Positions 6,014 to 9,817 of a DNA stretch of 9,817 nt are shown here, piece after piece. Within the stretch, counting starts at the first letter, position 1; each line of letters opens with the position of its first letter. The position numbers and the translations under genes were made by a program. The notes under the pieces are model-generated. The model saw nothing but the letters and a program-made list of their open reading frames with translations. It was not told the DNA's origin and ran no database searches. This DNA is from an uncultured Paenibacillaceae bacterium (GTDB lineage Bacteria; Bacillota; Bacilli; Aneurinibacillales; Aneurinibacillaceae): contig CALNBV010000023.1 of NCBI GenBank assembly GCA_937874515.1, positions 1 through 9,817 of the forward strand, given 5' to 3'.

Positions 6014-6916
6014 TTATTTTTCCCCTTTTATTAATTCCTTTAATGCACCAGCACTTCCCATTAAACCTACTGCTTCATAGGGAACAAATACTTTATTATT
6101 GCTTTGAGCCATTTTTTCCAACGCTTCTACATAACGCAAGGCAATAACCCTTTCGTCTGCATCAATCTCTTTAAAAGCCGTATACACTTCATGAATTTGT
6201 TTTTTCTGTGCTTCTGCTACTAATTCTATGGCACGTGCTTCCCCTTCGGCACGACGGATTTTAGCCTCCATATCGGCTTCTGCTTCAAGAATTTGCGCTC
6301 TTTTTAACCCTTCTGCTTTTTCAATAGCAGAGGCTCTTTGCCCTTCTGCCTCTAAAATGACTGAACGTTTTTCCCGTTCTGCTCTCATTTGTTTTTCCAT
6401 TGCATCACGAATATCCTGAGGGGTAATAATTTCTTTTAGTTCTACCCGTTCAACTTTGACACCCCAGTTGTTTGTCGCTTCATCCATTTTTATTTGTAAA
6501 GCCTGATTAATTTGATCTCTGGAATTCAATGTTTCATCAAGGTTCATGTTCCCAATTTCATTTCTTAACGCAGTTACAGCTAAATTGGAAATGGCGTTTT
6601 TCAAACCGTTAATTTCATAGGTTGCGGATTTTGGATCAGTAATCCGATAATAAATAAGTGTATCAATGCCCATGGTAACATTGTCTTTAGTAATAACTGG
6701 TTGGGGACTGGAATTAATAATTTGTGTTCTCATATCCCAACGAGCAACCACACGATCGAGAATTGGAATAACAATAAACAAACCAGATCCCAATTGGCGA
6801 TTAAATTTCCCCAAACGTTCCACAATACGGACTTCCGATTGCCGGACAACCTGTACAGAAGCAAAGGCAAAAGCAATAATAATAAGTAGTACAATGATAG
6901 CAAATATTATTTCCAT
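6014..6916 (-). CDS. SPFH/stomatin-like membrane protein (QmcA type)
   Basis: A 300-aa SPFH/Band-7 protein that assembles at the membrane, probably as oligomeric rings, and is linked to membrane domain organisation and protease or stress control. Residues 1-20 are one membrane helix. The SPFH domain runs from about 22 to 180 (RIVERLGKFNRQLGSGLFIV, and VITKDNVTM near 74-82). An Ala/Glu-rich coiled coil spans about 175-245 with repeated EAEG/KAEG units. It ends in ELIKGEK with no further domain, so it matches QmcA/stomatin-like proteins in size rather than the longer flotillins. The SD GGAGGG lies within the last codons of nfeD and the ATG is 2 nt after the nfeD stop, so translation is coupled. 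NfeD-SPFH pairs are a well-known conserved arrangement. Confidence 0.93.
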   Translation of the reverse strand: MEIIFAIIVLLIIIAFAFASVQVVRQSEVRIVERLGKFNRQLGSGLFIVIPILDRVVARWDMRTQIINSSPQPVITKDNVTMGIDTLIYYRITDPKSATYEINGLKNAISNLAVTALRNEIGNMNLDETLNSRDQINQALQIKMDEATNNWGVKVERVELKEIITPQDIRDAMEKQMRAEREKRSVILEAEGQRASAIEKAEGLKRAQILEAEADMEAKIRRAEGEARAIELVAEAQKKQIHEVYTAFKEIDADERVIALRYVEALEKMAQSNNKVFVPYEAVGLMGSAGALKELIKGEK

Positions 6917-6918
6917 AC

Positions 6919-7377
6919 TTAACCCTCCAATGGATTACTTATTTTATCAACAATAGCAGTAACCCCCCGAATTTCTCGAATCACGACTTCTTCCCCTTCT
7001 TCGATTGCGATTCCAGCTACACTTTCGGCGGACCAACTTTCCCCGTTACATAAGATTCGGCCTTTACCAAAGGGCGGGATTTTATAAGTTACAACACCCT
7101 CCCTCCCAATAAGAGCATCTACATTGGTCTTAATCACATCCTTATTCACTTGAACACGAGAAACAAGAAACTTCCTACCAAAAATGATGCCGAGCAACGA
7201 TACAATGGCCATAATCCATATTTGCGTGGGCAAATCAAACCCCACTAAGGCAGTCCCACCTGCAACCACTGCCCCAATTCCGAAAAACAAGGCAACAAAT
7301 CCAGAGAGAGTAACTTCTGCAATAAGAAGTCCAATTGCAAATAAAAACCACCAGATGGATACACCTAATTCTTCCAC
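6919..7377 (-). CDS. NfeD family membrane protein, short form
   Basis: A 152-aa NfeD1b-type protein without the ClpP-like protease domain of long NfeD. Residues 1-70 hold about three membrane helices (8-22, 24-46, 52-68). The rest is the C-terminal OB-fold-like domain (ALIGREGVVTYKIPPFGKGR onward, with GESWSAES near 112-119). It is the expected partner of the SPFH protein encoded 2 nt downstream. The start is GTG at 7375-7377, with AGGGGGG about 9 nt upstream; a nearer-looking ATG is in another frame and stops after six codons. A SigW-type promoter precedes it. Confidence 0.92.
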   Translation of the reverse strand: MEELGVSIWWFLFAIGLLIAEVTLSGFVALFFGIGAVVAGGTALVGFDLPTQIWIMAIVSLLGIIFGRKFLVSRVQVNKDVIKTNVDALIGREGVVTYKIPPFGKGRILCNGESWSAESVAGIAIEEGEEVVIREIRGVTAIVDKISNPLEG

Positions 7378-7420
7378 GAAGGCATCCCCCCTTTACCTCA
7401 TTTTATATTAGTTATATATA

Positions 7421-7448
7421 TAAACGAAATAGAAATGCCCTTGTTTCA
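7421..7448 (-). promoter_or_regulatory. SigW-like ECF promoter for nfeD-SPFH operon
   Basis: On the minus strand TGAAAC (7443-7448) is followed after exactly 16 nt by CGTTTA (7421-7426). The SigW consensus is TGAAAC-N16/17-CGTA, so only one base of the core differs. In B. subtilis the NfeD/flotillin operon yuaFG is known to be SigW-controlled, which supports the assignment. An alternative SigA -10 in the adjacent TATATATA run cannot be excluded. Confidence 0.55.
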
Positions 7449-7478
7449 CTTTTTTATAACATTTGAGCAATTTGAGCA

Positions 7479-7505
7479 AAAAAGCCACCCTATTGGTGGC
7501 TTTTT
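7479..7505 (-). terminator. terminator of hemQ, symmetric
   Basis: GCCACC (7484-7489) pairs with GGTGGC (7495-7500), with A5 on the left extending to T5 on the right. It is just downstream of the hemQ stop at 7511 on the minus strand, where it is followed by a T run. The symmetric tails could also stop plus-strand readthrough. Confidence 0.88.
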
Positions 7506-7510
7506 AATGT

Positions 7511-8272
7511 TTACTTTTTATTTTCGTTTTTAATCGCAAGATAATCTTTAATGCGATTTTCATCAACAAGGGTTCCAATAAAAAATTGCCCGAATTCGGC
7601 AAATCGTGCACTTACTTCATCAAAGCGCATTTCATAAACCAACTTCTTGAAGTAAATAGGATCGTCAGAAAGAAGGGTTACCCCCCATTCCCAATCATCA
7701 AAACCTGTAGAGCCGGTAACAATCTGTAGGACTTTCCCTGCATATTTACGACCGGTAAGACCATGTTGCTTCATGAATGCTCCCCGTTCGTTCATAGGAA
7801 GCATAAACCAGTTATCTTGCCCACTCCGTTTTTTATTCATAGGATAGAAACAAACGTATTTATTTTTCGGTAAAATAGGATTCAAGCGAGCCTGGATGGC
7901 TGGGTCTAATGCAGCAGTCTCTGGGTCAGTCGTGTATGTACTTAATTCAACAACGGAAAAATAAGATGTTGGTCTATAAGTGAAATCAGCGAACCTTAAT
8001 TTATTGAATTCAGTTTCTACCTCCTCTAGTTCCTCCAACGTGGGGCGGAAATGCATAAACAGAAGGTCGGCTTTATGCCCAATGACTGTATAAACATTGG
8101 TACTGCCAGTTCTTGCCTCACCTGCAGAATACACTTTACGTATAAAAACTTGCAGTTCTTCCAATACGTCTTGTTGATCTTCTTCAGAAACAGAATTCCA
8201 AGAAGCCCAATCGATGGAGCGGTAATCATGTAATGCATACCACCCGTTAAGGGTTTGTACTGCTTCACTCAT
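7511..8272 (-). CDS. hemQ: coproheme decarboxylase HemQ/ChdC
   Basis: The last enzyme of the coproporphyrin-dependent heme pathway of Gram-positives: it decarboxylates two propionates of coproheme III with peroxide, giving heme b in the cytoplasm. It is 253 aa, normal for the family, and begins with the typical LNGWYALHDYRSIDWASW. Visible active-site residues are Arg129, the radical Tyr143 (YVCFYPMNKKR), Lys147, the proximal heme ligand His170 (KQHGLTGRKYAG), Gln183 and Ser221 (MRFDEVSARF). They match the Geobacillus/Listeria enzymes with a constant small offset. I choose ATG 8272 (MSEAVQ): AAGGAGATGA lies 8 nt upstream, the nearer in-frame ATG is inside that SD, and the promoter predicts transcription starting around 8314, leaving no room for a start at 8311. 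It is a single-gene unit with its own promoter and terminator. Confidence 0.97.
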   Translation of the reverse strand: MSEAVQTLNGWYALHDYRSIDWASWNSVSEEDQQDVLEELQVFIRKVYSAGEARTGSTNVYTVIGHKADLLFMHFRPTLEELEEVETEFNKLRFADFTYRPTSYFSVVELSTYTTDPETAALDPAIQARLNPILPKNKYVCFYPMNKKRSGQDNWFMLPMNERGAFMKQHGLTGRKYAGKVLQIVTGSTGFDDWEWGVTLLSDDPIYFKKLVYEMRFDEVSARFAEFGQFFIGTLVDENRIKDYLAIKNENKK

Positions 8273-8320
8273 TATATTATTCATCTCCTTACAAATGTAA
8301 CCAAACTTCATTCAATCCCT

Positions 8321-8329
8321 ATTATAACA
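8321..8329 (-). promoter_or_regulatory. extended -10 SigA promoter for hemQ
   Basis: On the minus strand TGTTATAAT is a perfect extended -10 (TG-N-TATAAT; TATAAT at 8321-8326). The -35 region is T-rich and poor, as is common for extended -10 promoters. Transcription would begin about 40 nt before the start codon at 8272. Confidence 0.65.
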
Positions 8330-8424
8330 AAAGCCATTCATATAAAAAGCCTCTAACTCTCTATAAAGTGCACAACTGCTTTAATATTTATACCAATAAT
8401 TTCATATTTCCTAAGTCAAATACC

Positions 8425-8775
8425 TTATTTACCATCTACCCAGGTTTCAAGTAAGGCAGCTCCTCCTGCAATGGCAAAAACAATTAGAATGGGCCACATG
8501 ACTGTGGGCCATAACCAATAGGCAATAACCACACAAATACTTACCCAGATTCCCAAACACCAGGGACAACTTAATAAATACCCAATAGCCTGTGAGAAGC
8601 GATTGCCTTTATATATCACATCATAATACCCTTCACCGGATTCATTCTCCAAATAGACTTCCTCTACAAACGGGTTTCTCAAAAATAAAGTAATACGATC
8701 ATAAACAAATAAATGGGTAATGCGAAAAACCGATAAAATTAAAACGAGCAAGATTTTCAAATCAAGTAAAAACAT
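8425..8775 (-). CDS. DUF1360 membrane protein (YjcA-like, sporulation)
   Basis: A 116-aa small membrane protein matching DUF1360, the family of B. subtilis YjcA, a sporulation protein of unknown mechanism. It has an N-terminal hydrophobic helix (about 5-18) with FRITHLFVYD after it, a charged loop (38-58), the family hallmark SCPWCLGIW (Cys70, Cys73) at the start of the second helix, and a third helix near 95-110. The CPWC pair resembles a redox or metal site, but no such activity is shown. The start ATG has a very G-rich SD region (eight G, then AAAGAGG adjacent to the ATG). It diverges from the gene at 8911. I see no hairpin terminator in the 8273-8424 gap downstream. Confidence 0.85.
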   Translation of the reverse strand: MFLLDLKILLVLILSVFRITHLFVYDRITLFLRNPFVEEVYLENESGEGYYDVIYKGNRFSQAIGYLLSCPWCLGIWVSICVVIAYWLWPTVMWPILIVFAIAGGAALLETWVDGK

Positions 8776-8814
8776 CCTCTTTCCCCCCCCTTTAACAAAT
8801 TGCCTTCTTATTTA

Positions 8815-8840
8815 TATTTATGTGACATGGCAGTAAATAC
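8815..8840 (-). promoter_or_regulatory. candidate SigE promoter for DUF1360 gene
   Basis: On the minus strand GTATT (8836-8840) precedes CATAAATA (8815-8822) by 13 nt. SigE boxes are about ATATT and CATACAAT with about 14 nt between, so the match is fair. A SigE promoter would fit a mother-cell sporulation gene. The AT-rich context lowers confidence. Confidence 0.3.
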
Positions 8841-8869
8841 TTGAATAAAATATCTTACCTTTTTGTAAA
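8841..8869 (+). promoter_or_regulatory. weak SigA-like promoter for 8911 gene
   Basis: TTGAAT (8841-8846) and TGTAAA (8864-8869) are 17 nt apart, and the start codon follows about 40 nt later. Both boxes deviate from consensus, so a sporulation sigma factor could be used instead. Confidence 0.2.
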
Positions 8870-8910
8870 CAAAACACCGAAAAAATAATAGTGGTAAAGG
8901 GGAAGATAAA

Positions 8911-9282
8911 ATGGCATCTTCAACGTTAACTACACAAATTATTAAGCAATCTAATTATGTGTTCATTTTAGGTTCAAAAGAACTTGATGTTAAAAAAATA
9001 CGCATTGATTCATTAATGTGTAATTCAATTGCTGTAAAACCACTGGGAACAGGTTATCAGGATATGAATGGCGACAATCAGTACGATTTAATCCTTCGCT
9101 TTTCCACGGTACCCACCAACCTTACAAACGAAATTAAAGGGAAACTATATGATGGAACCCCCTTTATTGCAACAACAACCCTATTACCTCACCAAAAAAC
9201 ACAACAACAAACAAAATTTATAAGCAAACCACCCTTCCCTCAAAGAAGAAGAGGAGGTTGTTGTGGAAAAAGAGCCCAGTAA
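8911..9282 (+). CDS. Asp/Asn-loop beta-type protein with GGCCG tail
   Basis: A 123-aa protein without a named family that I can assign. Residues 17-92 resemble a small beta-sandwich module seen in many exported bacterial proteins: ILGSKELDVKKIRIDSL, then a metal-loop-like YQDMNGDNQYDLILRF (Asp51, Asn53, Asp55, Asp59), then LYDGTPFIATTTL, which corresponds to the DGTP segment of that module. This is pattern memory, not a search. There is no signal peptide and no membrane helix, which is unusual for the module and leaves a mother-cell/spore location open. Residues 93-123 are Gln-rich, then proline- and arginine-rich, ending in RRRGGCCGKRAQ; adjacent Cys in a Gly/Arg tail recalls small coat-type proteins. 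AAAGGGGA lies about 8 nt before ATG. The stop codon lies in the terminator loop. Confidence 0.8.
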   Translation: MASSTLTTQIIKQSNYVFILGSKELDVKKIRIDSLMCNSIAVKPLGTGYQDMNGDNQYDLILRFSTVPTNLTNEIKGKLYDGTPFIATTTLLPHQKTQQQTKFISKPPFPQRRRGGCCGKRAQ

Positions 9283-9296
9283 GGGCTTTTTTTTTT
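9267..9296. terminator. terminator overlapping stop codon, bidirectional
   Basis: AGCCC (9273-9277) pairs with GGGCT (9283-9287) around AGTAA, which contains the TAA stop of the plus-strand gene. A T10 run follows on the plus strand. On the minus strand the stem is followed by CTTTTT, so it can also end the glycosyltransferase gene that stops at 9295. The region is very compact. Confidence 0.85.
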
Positions 9297-9776
9297 AGTT
9301 ATATTCAGCTAATACCTTGCGTCCAACTTCATCCCATTTAAATAATTTCACATGGTTTAATCCTCTTTTTTTCAATTCATCCAATATACTTGGATTTGAT
9401 AACAAATACACCATTCCCCTTGCAATTTGATCACTATTATAAGGATCTACCAGATAAGCTACATCCCTTCCTATTTCCTCCAGGGAGGACGTGTTGGAAG
9501 TTAGTACGGGTGTTCCACAAGCCATTGCTTCTAACACAGGCAATCCCAATCCTTCATAAAGGGAGAGAAAAACAAATAAAGTTGCCCCATTATATAGTTC
9601 AACTAAATCTTCATTACTAACGTAACCGGTAAAAATTAAATTTTTCATTTTACTCATTGAGAATGTATATTGAGAAACAGATCCTGTAATTACTAACTCA
9701 TAGTGGTTATTCAACTCATTATTCGCATGGCTGAAGGCTTCAATTAAACGGGGAATGTTTTTGCGAAAATCTGAAC
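9295..9776 (-). CDS. GT4 glycosyltransferase, C-terminal fragment
   Basis: Only about 160 codons of the C-terminal half are present. They form the nucleotide-sugar-binding Rossmann half of a GT-B family 4 enzyme, which transfers a sugar from an activated donor to a cell-surface or metabolite acceptor. Visible are RKNIPRLIEAF at the cut end, LVITGSV, the turn FTGYVSNEDLVELYNGATLFVFLS, and the donor-binding E-x7-E in YEGLGLPVLEAMACGTPV. The sequence ends in a normal C-terminus (KVLAEYN). The reading frame continues to the right into adapter-derived codons (about 12 residues including TGVQTCALPIC), which are not protein. The first fully genomic codon is Ser at 9772-9774. Acceptor and pathway cannot be told. 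Confidence 0.9.
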
Positions 9777-9817
9777 AGATCGGAAGAGCACACGTCTGAA
9801 CTCCAGTCACATTCCTT
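9777..9817 (+). other. Illumina TruSeq adapter contamination
   Basis: From 9777 the sequence is AGATCGGAAGAGC followed by the rest of the TruSeq index-adapter (ACACGTCTGAACTCCAGTCA and a final C), then ATTCCTT. The last bases match TruSeq index 27 (ATTCCT) plus its extra T, as I remember the adapter list. This is unremoved sequencing adapter at the contig end, not genomic DNA. Confidence 0.98.

Noticed and set aside
6228..6419. Ala/Ser-rich plus-strand frame opposite the SPFH gene
   Set aside because: It is the antisense shadow of the EAEG coiled-coil repeats.
1..9817. CRISPR array, transposase, tRNA or rRNA
   Set aside because: No regularly spaced repeats, no transposase motifs, and no cloverleaf or rRNA segments seen on either strand.

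Overview
The window looks like the chromosome of an endospore-forming member of the Bacillales (Firmicutes). It is AT-rich, has strong Shine-Dalgarno (SD) sites and many U-tailed hairpin terminators, and carries a complete pro-SigK, a coproheme-dependent HemQ/ChdC, an LtaS-family enzyme and a DUF1360 (YjcA-like) protein. The genus cannot be decided from the sequence. The window is a contig end: the last ~41 bases are an Illumina TruSeq adapter, not genome.

Layout. 1-349 is gene-free and holds a T-tailed hairpin, the first copy of a ~66-nt repeat, an AscI site, a NotI site and two hairpins. 350-802 (-) encodes a small protein with LRAT-like / permuted NlpC-P60-like motifs. 850-1187 (+) holds a possible 24-aa peptide, a 44-aa Cys/His/Lys-rich protein, the second repeat copy and a perfect bidirectional terminator. 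1200-3029 (-) is an LTA-synthase-family membrane phosphotransferase. 3267-4512 (+) is a tandem pair of CBO0543-family membrane proteins followed by an overlapping 45-aa membrane protein; a divergent third member faces them at 4556-5074 (-) across a shared terminator. 5207-5923 (-) is sigK, uninterrupted. 6014-7377 (-) is an nfeD/SPFH operon with a SigW-like promoter. 7511-8272 (-) is hemQ/chdC with an extended -10 promoter. 8425-8775 (-) is a DUF1360 membrane protein, divergent from 8911-9282 (+), an Asp/Asn-loop beta-type protein with a GGCCG tail. 9295-9776 (-) is the C-terminal part of a GT4 glycosyltransferase cut by the contig end.

Themes. Several genes fit cell-envelope work: LtaS-like, NfeD/SPFH and a glycosyltransferase. 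Others fit sporulation: SigK, DUF1360, and possibly the small Cys-rich and GGCCG-tailed proteins. HemQ completes heme synthesis by the coproporphyrin route. I see no transposase, CRISPR array, rRNA or tRNA. No clearly new multi-gene system is demonstrated. The least explained parts are the repeat-flanked small-gene block at 1-1187 and the CBO0543 cluster with its 45-aa partner. Start codons were moved inward for LtaS-like, SigK and HemQ on SD evidence.
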